The notes under the pieces: model-generated
What the model saw: only the letters and a program-made list of their open reading frames with translations
The model's database searches: none
Told to the model about the DNA's origin: nothing
Assembly: GCA_021234155.1 (NCBI GenBank)
Contig: JAJEKV010000060.1
Location: forward strand, 808,001 to 872,000
DNA: 64,000 nt
Direction of reading: 5' to 3'
Source of the DNA: Isoetes taiwanensis
Lineage: Eukaryota > Streptophyta > Lycopodiopsida > Isoetales > Isoetaceae
Program-made: the position numbers and the translations under genes
In this document: positions 36,265 to 47,725 of the stretch, one piece after another
Layout of the letters: every line of letters starts with the position of its first letter
Position numbering within the stretch: the first letter of the stretch is position 1

Positions 36265-37275
36265 CTTTGCTGTAGCATATGAGCTAGCACGACGATCAGT
36301 CCTGTCATCTTCAGAGAAAGGGACCTGCAAAGTAAATCCTAATTTTGCTAACTTCTTAAAACGACATTAAAATTAATGCTCGGAATTGAATTCAAGCTAT
36401 AAATACTACTAGATGATACATAGACAATAGCTGGCTATGGATTGCTGTTCTGGGATAAGAAAAGCCTGATACTAGTGCCATGTACATTGCTAGAAACAAA
36501 TATAACTGCAGACATTCACTAACATGCATGTTCTATAGGCCAAATCAATAGCGAACTATTTCTGATACAGTCTTGTCTTTAATCTTTTGCTATGACATTA
36601 AGGCCTTGTTTGACATAAGGTGCATGTTATACCTTGGATTGTTCTTGTAGCGCGACACTAAATCTGCATAAATTGGTGACGATCTTAGCAAAAACTCAAT
36701 CTTAGGTCCACTATTTTCCTGTAGAAGGCCAATCCTTGTTGTTTCTTACCTTAGAAAGAGGATGGAAAGGAAATTGCAGCAGAATACAGTCACTGCAGAT
36801 GATGAAGTAGCATCCTTGCCTTCAAACTGTTTTTTGCAACTTGTGTAGCAGGGCAGATTGCCATTCCAAAGTCAACCCAAGAGCCCCATTTCATATTGAT
36901 GAGTATGGACATATAGTTCCGAGATTGGCTTCTAAAAATTCATCCCACAGTTGGAAATGTCAGGCCATTCATGTGAGATACAAATATCTACTCAATCCAT
37001 AGGGCGGTATCAATCTGCATAAAAAAATAGCACAATTTGTGAAAAAAAGTGACAATACTTTTACATGGAGTGTCAGGAAGGTGAGTGGGAAATGAATAGT
37101 CCAGCTGCCTCAAGGTCAAGAAAAAAGACTGTTCAAAGCAGCTACATCAAAATATTCTAGAACTTGAGCAACAGAAGAAATCGAGGAAAGGAAAAGGTAT
37201 AAACCAAGATGTAGATTTGTGCTCTACCTGGCTAAGGAAAAGGATCTCTGAAGCTACATCAGGCAGTGCATCCAT
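36265..37275 (-). CDS. Two-exon start of an unidentified minus-strand gene
   Basis: Exon 37228-37275 encodes MDALPDVASEILFLSQ and ends at a GTAGAG donor. Exon 36265-36324, between a CTTTGCAG acceptor and a GTAAAG donor, encodes VPFSEDDRTDRRASSYATAK. Both junctions are phase 0, so the two join cleanly. Upstream, a possible untranslated exon lies near 37690-37755, between consensus-like acceptor and donor. A third exon is uncertain: an open stretch starting KTNEVSQ lies below an acceptor near 36150. I do not recognise the protein. The two exons could be a real gene start or a decayed fragment; the tidy splice sites and phases favour real. Confidence 0.4.
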
Positions 37276-38206
37276 TAGGAGCTTCGCAAAAGTTGATCAG
37301 GGGTGAAGATACAGATTGAAGCCTGCCCTTGCCCCGAAGCCAGAAAGTTGAAGAGATCAAGTAAAGAGCTAAGAAAGCTGACCAGAAGCAAACTATGTTA
37401 TCAATATGAGCAACTATTGCACATTAGCATTTTATGTTTCCTACTATGAGATGAGGTAGTACAGGTCTACATTCCACGACATCTATGGCTTTTTTTCTAC
37501 CTTTACAATTAGAAAATCAACTGGGACAATCATTTTTTACTTCAATAAGGTAAACCTTTTTTGGAATGTCCATTTCAAGCACATCTCTAAATATCAAACA
37601 TAATCATTTCTGCCTGAAAAATTGCTTGGCATCTGTACAATAAAATTAAAGTCTTAAAAAACCAGTATGCAAAGAGCAAAGTAGATACCTGTTACAAGGC
37701 GAGAGTGCAGTTTATATACGAGAGCTTGTTTTTGAAGAAAAGAATCACCACGTAAGAAGCCTGCATAATATGAAGAAGACAGGCAAAGATGAGGCGTTAA
37801 GGAACAAAAATAAAAGGCACCAGATCAAATGAACAACAAAAAACTCCAATGGCGGTAACAGGTCTGCAGATGCCGGAGGTAAGCCACCTCAAATCCGAAA
37901 TCAGGGTTTATCTTACAAAAAGCCGCGCCGAATGAATCTGCTATATGCAAAGCCCTCGTGAAACTGATCTGATCAAGAAACGAAAAGGCGAGGTAAAATA
38001 ACAATCAGTTATTCTTGACCTTTCTCATCTCCGTGCCTTTTTTTAGCCATTTTCTAATTTTCTTGGCCGTAGATTTTTAAAGAAAAAAATCTAACGGCGA
38101 AACTATTGCCACATCAGTTTTTTATGAGGTGGACATGCTACGTGGATAGCCTAGAATTGCAAGGAGGGTTGCACGCTTGGTTAGGCTGGCGTGCTAATAA
38201 TATAAT

Positions 38207-39236
38207 ATACAAGAAAATTAATACGTTCTACGACGCATTGTTCCAGTTTTAGCATGTTCTTACGGTGTAAGGCCCTATAGTGCTCTAGATAACCAACGGT
38301 TCTACTGAGATTCTCTTAGATTCTCCTAGATTCTCTTAGAATTTTCTGTTTTGATTGAGGTGCTTACCCATGAGCATTTAAAACCTTCTAAAATAATCTA
38401 TTTTGGATCTGTGCAACATTTTTAAAACATTTTCTATTTTTAGACTGAGGCGCTTGCCCTGAGCATCTAGAATATTTTTTTTTCAAGATTTATATTGTAC
38501 ACCTTTATTATGAAACATTTTAGAACATTTTATTGTCGCTCTTTGCAAAATATTAAAAAAACTCTAAGATTTCATCAAGATTTTCTTAGATTCCCTTAGA
38601 TGTTATGAAGATTCCCTTAGATTCAATTAGATTTTAAGAGATTCCATTAGACTTGTATATTTTCTTAGATTCTCTTATAATTTATGAGATTTCTTTATAT
38701 TCCCTTTAATTCTCTTGGATTCCCTTACATTCTAGAAATTTCTAGAACATTTTAGAACTTTTTGGAACATTTTATCCTAGAATATTATAGTCTATTTTAT
38801 CTTAATTACAATATTACCCTTAAGTATATTTGAAACATAAATTTTTCATAGAATTAATGCTTGGTCTAGTGGTTAGAGTGGGGGGTTTGGGGGGTTGAGG
38901 ACCAGGGTTCGAATCCCCCCAATAACATAAAAAATTTTAAAAGCCTTTCCTTAAGGAACGAGCATTCAATATGAGCCTTAGGATCTTAGGATCAAGATCT
39001 CACCATATAAAAGCAATATGAGCCGTAGGATCTATTACATATAATTCCCAAAGCCACGTGGACCGTAGGATGTGTCCCCAAGCCACGTGAGCCGTCGGAT
39101 CTCGGACCGACGGTCAGGATCAGATCAATCTGGACCGTAGGAGCGCGGTACACATATTATATGTAAACTCCCAAGCCATCTGGGCCGTAGGATACGTCCC
39201 AAACCCACGTGAGCTGTCGGATCTCGAGCGGACGGT
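38207..39236 (+). repeat. Dispersed repeat, copy 2, with tRNA-like Pol III boxes
   Basis: Same order as copy 1: TTAGATTC-rich body (about 38300-38770), A-box TGGTCTAGTGG (38862-38872), perfect B-box GGTTCGAATCC (38906-38916), then GAGCCGTAGGATC-type repeats. It is shorter than copy 1 because of internal losses. The Pol III boxes are better preserved here. A short GATAA-rich microsatellite follows at about 39285-39315. Confidence 0.72.
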
Positions 39237-42200
39237 AGAACATATATAGATCAGATATAATAATATAAATAAAAAAAAAATAATACGAGATAAGATAAGA
39301 TAAGATAGAGAGTAGATAGATATCATGAAATATATGTATATACATATCGGGTGTGTGTCCAGGGACATAACTGTTCCTGCATATCCATGACCTCTTGAAG
39401 GTATAATCTCAACATTCGTACAAATTTGTGCTCAATATCACATGTAGCGGCTGGGTAGACCTGATCAACTAAGCATAACATGTCCGGATTTGATCATATG
39501 TTGGACAGCTCTGAAGGGTATGGCATTCATTCTCAAAGGCTCCCATTTGGCAGCATTGATAAAGCCTGTCCTGGCGTGGCTTCCCAATCCATCTATCCGT
39601 CTTAATTCGGAGATGGTGTGCACTTGTGCAAATTGATGCAATGAGGAAAACAGTTTTATTTATTATAAAACATGTTGTTGACCTTTATATGAAGCAACCT
39701 CAAAGGCAAAGGCAACCTCAAATTCTTAGGAAGTTCAAAGGAACACCATTATATTGCTTACATGGCGAAGGGCAGTTCTGCTATAATGGAGCATCACCCT
39801 TAGATAATCGAGCTTACATGGCAGAGGGCAGTTTTGCTATAATGGGGGGCTGTTGAACCCGCAGTCTTTGATGGGACACAATAACCACCTTTGGTTGAAA
39901 TTGTGTGCTTTAGCTAGTTAAGATGTCACAATATATCGTATTTAGTGGATTAAAAAAATGCACATTATAGCTTTGGTAGAATTTATGTGGCTAGATTGAT
40001 AGGTAGAACAGCAAGCCCTACAGAGGGCCATGGGACATGTCTATAGATAGACTCTGGACAGTCTTGAACTCAAAACATACATGTTCTAGTACTAGTGTAT
40101 TACCACCAAACCATGTACCATATTTTCATACATTCCATCTCAACTCAGATTGTTGTTGAAGAGTATTTTCCATTTTTTTTTTACATTTTGTTCTCGGTTT
40201 GTCAGAAACAAGCATTTGCTAATCCGACCAAAATCTTCTTCCATTTTTTTCTTCTCCATACAAAGGCCCCTCCTGCTGGAGATATAATTGAATCTATTTT
40301 AGGCAACTTAATCATGGTCATCAAGAAGTTCATGAGCAAAGGTGCATAAAGAGGTCACCTATATATTCTTCAGTTGGTGAATAGGTATGGTGGAACTAGT
40401 TGGTGAATAGGTATGGTGGAACTACAACATATCATCAACATTGCTATGATCTGTATGCCCATAATTATGGTAGAGCTTGTATATGTTGTCCATAAATTCT
40501 TTATCACGAGGAAGAAAAAATATGATAGGGTGATAGAAGCATCAAAGCTAATAACTTCATGGAAGTTTACAGATACAACACACAAATGCATCATTTTTTA
40601 TAGTGCCAGATTGTAGTTCTCCATGGAAAATGGACTTGATTTCCTTTGGCTTTAGAAACATGATTAAATATAGTGTTAGAAGAACTAATGCTTATGCAAA
40701 AAATTATACAAATGACGTTTGCAAACCTAAACAATTGACTAGAATAGATAGATAGAATAATAGAATATGTTTTCGACTGTGCTGACATAAAATATATTAG
40801 GATATATATCTACAAATCCTCGCTGCTTGAAGATGCTAGAGTATTAAGAATCAACAGTATAATATCATCTAATGTCCATGTTAATGTAGGTCGTTTGAGA
40901 GTTCGTGATATTCTAGTGTGGGAGTAGAGGTATCCACAATTGCATTATTGTCTAAAATCCAATGTCGACATACTTTGTGATTGTTGCAGAAAAAATGCTT
41001 TTTTCTTCTCCCCATCTTGCTCATCTCCATATGTCGTGGATTGAGTAACAATAGTGTATAATTTTAGTTACTCATGTGCATTTCCTTCGTAATCCTTGTG
41101 AATTAGCTCAATTCTTGGGGCAATCATTTGAACGAGAAATTTATCTGAAAATGCTTCCCAATCCCACCATGGACGTTGTCATCCATATGCCTATCCCTCT
41201 CCTCGAGCTTGCTATAAGCTTATCCATGTGTTGCCGGCTTAATACAACAAGGTAACATTCTTTCAAGTTGCTCAAGACCCCAATCTCCTTGAAGTTGTGC
41301 TCCTCCGTGATGTCGAGGTTGGCTTTTTTCATTAGGGGATCCCATTGCTTGATGACGTAGCTGACAACTTTCTATGCCCCTTCCAAAAAGCCTGAAAGTG
41401 ATGTCATTAAAAAGGATCTTTCATGTTATATTTTTCGTCTCGGCGGTCAAAGGATGACCCTGGATATGATATTGTTGTGCCAACTCTATCAACGTCTCTC
41501 ATGTCAAGTCCTCTTTTCGGTACCATGTTGCCAGAAGAGTGTCGAGAATGTTAATAGCTTCACCCCTTCGAATTGCCCATTATCTCTTCCTTCTGATGTT
41601 ACACTGTGGGAGAGGAGAAATAACAAGGGAATATATGTGCAAGGTCCACGACCATTAACATGCTTTTGCTTCATGCACTGATTAAAGATGCAATAGTTAT
41701 TGACGCTTTGGCATTCAGGTCTTCTTCCTATCTTGTTCTTCGGCAATAATTGGCCCCCCCCCCCTCCCAGTTCGAAGTTATTTGGAGGCAATTCTTGAAG
41801 TTATGCATAATTTTTTTAGCTAAACCCCAAGAAGTTTTCTTCATTAGTTGGCCTTCGAATCGTCGATTCTTGGGTTTAGTCGCTTCTTCGTGTGCGATCT
41901 TTGCTATCTTACTTCTTTGATCCCCTCGATTTCATGGCTTGAATTTGTTGCGTTCTAAGGTGTTATGCTGCCTTCTTGTTTGTGGTCCCTTCACGTCACT
42001 TAATTGTGCTCCACAATTTCGAAGATCATTTTGCCTCTATGGAGCTCGTGAAAGTAGTCGATTGCTAGCATTTCTTCAACTTTTGGTTCCCGACCTTTGT
42101 CCTTCCATGCCTTTGCATCTCTATGGTGCATAAAGCATCATGGCTCTCCTCCCTAATGGCTATGCTGTCAAGGATGACAAATCCTTATATCTGCATACCT

Positions 42201-42800
42201 TGACCCATGGAAGAAGTTTCTACCCCAGATCTACTCTTATCCTTAGATAGCCTGGTTATTGACTTGAACTCTTCTTTGTCGAAGATGCTTCGGCTGCTAT
42301 ATCTGTGACGTCCGCCGATCATACACGATGCTTCCATCGTACACGAACTGGAGATCCCCCCTCTTTGGCCATGCTACCATCGAGAGGCCGTCCATCTGGC
42401 ATGGGATTCCCGATGGTGGGCAGGAATCCTACGTGGGAGAACCGGACGTGTCATTTACCTCGCTAGCAATGCGGTGTAACATAAGTACCTAATCAACAAA
42501 TAATACATATAAACACCCCGAAGGGTGGAGATCACCATAACAACATGAGCTATTATCATAACAATATAGACAACAATGGTGCATCCTACCCAAGGCTCAG
42601 ACTCAAGGTATGACTTACGGCTTGGGGTCTCCAGAGGCCAAAGCAGACGGGATTCATGGCAAATGGATTTGCCTGGCATAGAACATGGTCGTTGGGTATT
42701 CCACTCCATCCGCCCCTCCTGTGTATACTTTGCAGATAGGCTGATATAAGTTTTGGGACCGGAACGTAGCCCCACCGTAGCCTGTCGGGAGCATAGCCAA
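39237..42800. other. Mixed intergenic stretch, no gene recognised
   Basis: Short ORFs exist (for example 39626-39856 plus, 41504-41791 minus) but none has a recognised domain. A 26-bp tandem duplication lies at 40373-40424 and an imperfect repeat around CTTACATGGC near 39760-39830. The part from about 41 kb is less AT-rich and may be decayed retroelement. Confidence 0.4.
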
Positions 42801-43352
42801 CATTAGGGTTTTTTTTTAGATTAAAAAAGGGCCTTCAAAACATGCCAACTAAGCCAAATGAAGAGAAATGAACTACCAATCAGAAATCAGAGCCTGACGG
42901 GTCCAGTCAGCAAAATTGTTATAACTAACTCACTGGATCACATTTTTTAGCATAACTATTGGTAGAAAAGTCCAAATGAACTCTCGTTTAGTGCAATAGA
43001 TAGATCTCGTTGAGATCTTTCCAACCTTAGATGCTTTGCACATAGTTTAACTACTTATGATTATCAAAACTCCAAAAAATATGGTTTTTACCATTTTTCA
43101 CTATTCTACGGGGCTAAAAAATATGCAAAACCACCCAAGATTGGAAAGATCTCAATGAGATCTATCTATTGCACCAAACAAGAGCTCATTTGGACTTTTT
43201 TATCAACACTTATGCTAGAAAATGTGATCCAGTGAGTTAGTTATAACTGTTTTGCTGACTGGATTACCAGTTCTGTTTTCTGATTGGTAATTCATATAGC
43301 TTAGTCAGCAGTTCTTAGAAGGCCCTTTTATGATCTCAAAAAATCCCTAATG
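42801..43352. mobile_element. Foldback (long inverted repeat) element, 552 bp
   Basis: The left arm, about 42801-43030, starts CATTAGGG. The right arm, about 43136-43352, ends CCCTAATG. They are imperfect reverse complements along nearly their whole length, sharing AGTTATAACTAACTCACTGG-type and GCAATAGATAGATCTC blocks. A spacer of about 105 bp separates them. It has no coding capacity. This is a foldback or MITE-like structure. No flanking duplication was found. Confidence 0.85.
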
Positions 43353-43777
43353 AGGGGCTACTCTTGGGTTGCATCTCCCCAGTCCCGATGAGGCAGGAGG
43401 AGATCACTCTCTCCTCCAGAGGATACATGCTAATGACAGACAGACTAGAGAGCCACTGCTCGTCTATGACTTCAACCCCATTGAAGGTGTCCTCACCACC
43501 CAAGAGGTGTCGAGCCCATGCCAGAGCCACACCAGTGCATAAGGTATTAGGCCTAGTCCGCAATGTTTCTTGGTAGGCTTTACACCTCAGAGGAATCAAC
43601 TGTCATCGGACAAGTTCCCCTTGTTAGTCGGTCTGGCCCCGCCACCCACAGCGCAGGCGGGCTCTTATGCATAGGCCGCATTAATTGAGAGTTAATGAGG
43701 CTAATCTAGGATCACATCTACTAAGGCTTGGGTCTCTACCCCCCTTCCCAATACACAGGAGTGCGAACAAATCATAC
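43353..43777. other. Short flank between foldback and TIR transposon
   Basis: A minus frame at 43336-43599 is open but partly overlaps the foldback and has no recognised domain. It may be part of the Ty3/gypsy copy that the TIR transposon split (see 50421-51060). Confidence 0.3.
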
Positions 43778-43781
43778 ATCA

Positions 43782-43811
43782 GGGTGTAAATTTGATAGTG
43801 GTACCCCAAAA
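43782..43811 (+). repeat. Left TIR, 30 bp
   Basis: Exact reverse complement of 50387-50416. Preceded by ATCA. Confidence 0.95.
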
Positions 43812-43989
43812 GCACTGTCCGGACACTTGCTTTAAGTGCTTTAGGTGCTTATTCCTCGATCAAAATTTAGAGTAACGAATTATGAGGTTGTTATTCCAGA
43901 AATAGCAATCCTCTTCCGAGGAGGAAGGGATCGATGACATGGATTGATTCTTTGGGCGGGGGAATTGATTTCTTAGTTGATTCTACCGG

Positions 43990-46900
43990 ATGGCGGGATT
44001 TCTTGGATGGCGGGAATTTGTATCAGTTCTTGCTATCATTCTTCAATTCCGGAATAAACTAGTTCATTTCAATTGCAATTACGACAAATTAGAATTGCAA
44101 TTCCTTGATCATATCAATTTCATGGCAAGTTCTCACGAAAGCATTGATTACGCTAAACGAAGAATTTACTTGGAGCTAGAATCCAGGGAGAAAACGAGAA
44201 TCGAGAAAGAGGATTAGAGAATTGGAGAAGGAGAACATTGCACCTTTAGTACGAGAGAGAAAAGAACGTTCCACGAGTCAAAGAAGACAACAGGAACTTT
44301 CAAAAGAGTTAGAGGATTTTTTTTTTCACATTGTAAGGAATTGTGCCGATGATGATTCAAAAGGAAGAGTAGCACCACGTTTTTTAAAAAGGATCAAACA
44401 TTTACCACATGTTACTATAGCAGATCCCAAGGAATTTCATGTGATGAAAGATATGATTTCCAATGTGAGAGAAACCATGCAGGCACAAAAATTTCAAAGA
44501 AATACTGATGTACTCCAAGCAAGGAAGACTACCCTCCAAATGGCAGCTTCCACAGTTAGAGGGACTAATCAGAGAGCAATTTCAAGGCTTCTTTCAATTC
44601 CCAAGAAAACTGTAGCAGAGGGCATTTAGAAGGCGAATATGTGAGGAGTTTGATTTGGTCCATGGTCAATGCATGCAAGGAAGAAGAGATTTGATGCACC
44701 TTCCCCAGAAGAGATAAGTGTTGTGAGAAGGTTTTGGCATGAGAATACACGAGTTTCACCTTATAAAAAAACATGTTAGAAAGCATGTAACTGAGAGTGG
44801 TGAGAAAATTGATCATCCAATACATTTGCTAGAAGTGACACAGGTATTCCTTGAACCATTTATTTGTTATTCTCATGCTTTTTTAGTTTCTATATTTCTT
44901 ACATGGTTCTGAAATCTATTTTTTTTTTTTTTTTTGTTCAGTTGCAACTATACCTTGCTTTTGAAAAGGAACATCCTGATATGAAGATATCCCAGCAGAC
45001 TTTTGAAAGATTGAAACCAAGCTATATTAGGAGGCTTCAAGAAAGAGAAACATGTTGTTGCCAATACCATCTGCATCTTGAGTTTGCCATGCAAGCCATA
45101 AATAACATGAGGACTGATCCTTATGGTGTACACAAAGATTGCAAGTGTAAGTGCAGAATTTGTGGTTCGGGTCCAACATGTATTGCTAAAGAAAACACAA
45201 TCAAATCAACTAGTGATTATTGGAGACAAATTGTGTGCGCTAAGGATGAGAATGATGAATGGCACAAGCATGCATGTCTAATGCAGACCTGTACAAAGTG
45301 TGGTTTGAAGAGGCAAGTGTGGTTTCCTTGCAATTTCCAGTTTTGATTGCCTTGATTTTAACATATTTGATTGCTTTATATAGGCTGCCAACATGCCTTG
45401 AGAGAGAAGGTTAAGAATAATAAGCGGGATGTTAATTGGAAAGTGTTTGAACAGGTAAAAAAGTAGTTTAGATTTTCTTGAGTTGGGTGTGTGTTAGTGT
45501 AGAGGTAAATTAAAGCTTTATCCTCTTCAGCAAAGAAGAAGTGAACAAAAGAAAACTAGGGCTGGCAAGAAACCTTCAAAGGTTACAAGATTGGCATACA
45601 AATCAGGTTCTCCTTTTGAATTCCATCAGCATGCAACTAAAACTCTGAAGACATTTGTTCCACATAATTACAGAGCTCATTGGCAAGCAAAACAATTCAG
45701 GCAATGTTTGACAAAGATTTGCAAGATGATACTATTGTCTCGTGATAGATTTTTGCGAGAGAGAATTATGGATTTAAAATTCAACAAGAAGCTCAATCCT
45801 GCCATTGGCATACTGATCAGGTCTCCATTCTTGTACACATCACTTATAGAAGAATGAGAAAATCAGAGGCAGAAGCAAGACAGAAGAAGGAAGAAGATGA
45901 CAAAGAGATTAAAAAGAAAAATCTTGAAAAAGAGAAAAAAGAAAAACTCATTGAAAGGAATTGTGAAGGAGACTCACTTCTATATCAGTGATGACAAAAC
46001 TCATGATACTGAGTTTGTCCAGCATTGTCTCCATAATCATGCAGATTGGCTAAAATCTATGGGAATTAACTATAACAAACATGTTTTCTGGAGTGATGGC
46101 TGTTCTTCACAGTTTAAGTCTGCAAGACCATTTTACTTCCTTGGTAGGTTTCACAAACATCTTCAAAAGGATATTCTCTGGAATTTTTTTGCTAGCTCAC
46201 ATGGAAAAGGTGAGCATGATGGTGCTGGAGCTGTCATCAAGAGGATTCTAACAAAGGAACAGATGAAATATGATGGAAAGAAATTGCAGTGTGCAAAGGA
46301 GGTGGTTGCATTTCTTAGGTGGTACTTCAACAACAATCCCACTGATAATGACATAACAAGGTATACTTTACTGGTTTTCCTCTGCATACTAAGCACTTAA
46401 GCACTTAAAGCACTTAAGCACTTAAAGCACTTAAGCACTTAGAAATTAAGGGCATGAATATATAAATTGTTTGTGTTTGTGGTTGTTAATGGGCTACTCT
46501 ATTATGTAAAACATGATATTTCCCAGCCCTAAATCAAGATTGTCTTCTTTTTTTATTTTTTGATATGGATATTCTTCAACTGTTTCAGCACTGAAAGCAC
46601 TTACAGCACTAAGCACTTGTGCAGGTACTTCTGGGAAATTGATCCCTCAAAAATAGATAGATCTGAGAGATTTGACTGTCACACTTTGAAAGGAACTACA
46701 CAACTTCATTGCATAAGACCATGTGACAAGGACAACACTCTAAAGGTAGCTTATAGACCTCTCTCATGCTTACGTGAGAATTGTGTTCAATTCCAATGGG
46801 ACTCTCGCACTACCGAAGTCACGCATTGGTGGTTGGGAAACTACTGAACTAAAACTGAAGGAGATTAAAGCAACTAATGATGCTAATAAAGCATCAGATG

Positions 46901-47327
46901 AAGACTTGCAGATAGAAGTAGAAGATGAACATGAAGAAGAGGAAGATGAGGAAGACTATGACATAGCTAGTTCTATGGTAGGTTGGAGATAAATTTCTTT
47001 GTCAATGCAGAGGAAGGTAATGAAGAGGGGGTTGATTTTTATGTATTGAAGTGCACAGAAGCAAAGAACACTTTGCTTGAGGATTATGTGGATGGATGGG
47101 GAAATGTATTTGGAGTTGAATCTGTTATTGTCTCAGGATATTACTATAAACAGGTGGGTGGTCTCAAATTTGAGCTACTGGATGACCAGCCTGTGGCTAG
47201 TGTGTATAGCCACCTTGTAAGATTAGCTAACTTTGAAATGATTGCAGATGAAGAGGATGGTATGTTGTATACTATGGCTGAAGACACTTGCCAACAGATT
47301 ATATGTAGCCTCCCAAACTCAGCTTAA
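43990..47327 (+). pseudogene. Multi-exon DDE transposase of the TIR transposon, frameshifted
   Basis: Coding blocks run in order. Charged helices lie at 44122-44629. An exon near 44660-44843 ends at CAG|GTATTC. An exon from 44942 carries HPDMKISQQTFERLKPSYI, then a Cys/His cluster ETCCCQYHLHLEF and CKCKCRICGSGPTC. 45535-45850 includes ENYGFKIQQEAQ and HWHTDQVSILVHITYR, the likely first catalytic region. 45960-46361 holds ISDDKTHDTEFVQHCL and the strong block VFWSDGCSSQFKSARPFYFL...FFASSHGKGEHDGAG, likely the second catalytic Asp. 46625-46830 holds FWEIDPSKIDRSERF. An acidic stretch and a C-terminal domain end with TCQQIICSLPNSA at 47327. The frame breaks near 44218, 45740 and 45950. Exon joining near 45312/45384 is unclear. 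Which Asp/Glu residues are catalytic is inference. Confidence 0.7.
46391..46440 (+). repeat. Six-copy AAGCACTT array in a transposase intron
   Basis: Fifty bases consist only of AAGCACTT octamers, two of them with one extra A. The same octamer or its complement occurs next to both TIRs (43834-43841 and 50365-50372), and similar words lie near 46590-46620. Confidence 0.9.
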
Positions 47328-47725
47328 ATTCTATGGTCAAACTCAGCTTAAATACTGTTCATATGGTATTGACTCAATTATTATTCATAGTTTGACTATT
47401 AAAGCAAAAGCACTCACACAAAAAACATCAATGCAATTGTAACCTGAAAGTCATGTATTTATGTTCCTGTATTACATCAAAATTGTGGCATATCTGCCTG
47501 TATAACATGTACAAAATTGTGGCATGTCTGCCCGAGTTATATATAAGTCTTCACTATTTCAATATACAACCTGTAACCTGCATGAATCTGGTCTCATCTT
47601 AACCTGAATTCTGAATCAACTTCTGCATTCTATCTGTGTGTCCTGAAGTATGAAAGGTCTCCCTTAACCATTGTAGCTGACCTTTGCAATATTGTTTTAC
47701 CATTTCAGTGGTTTCCTTTCCCAAT

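Noticed and set aside
46391-46440. CRISPR-like array
   Set aside because: Direct octamers without spacers inside a plant transposon intron; not a CRISPR structure.
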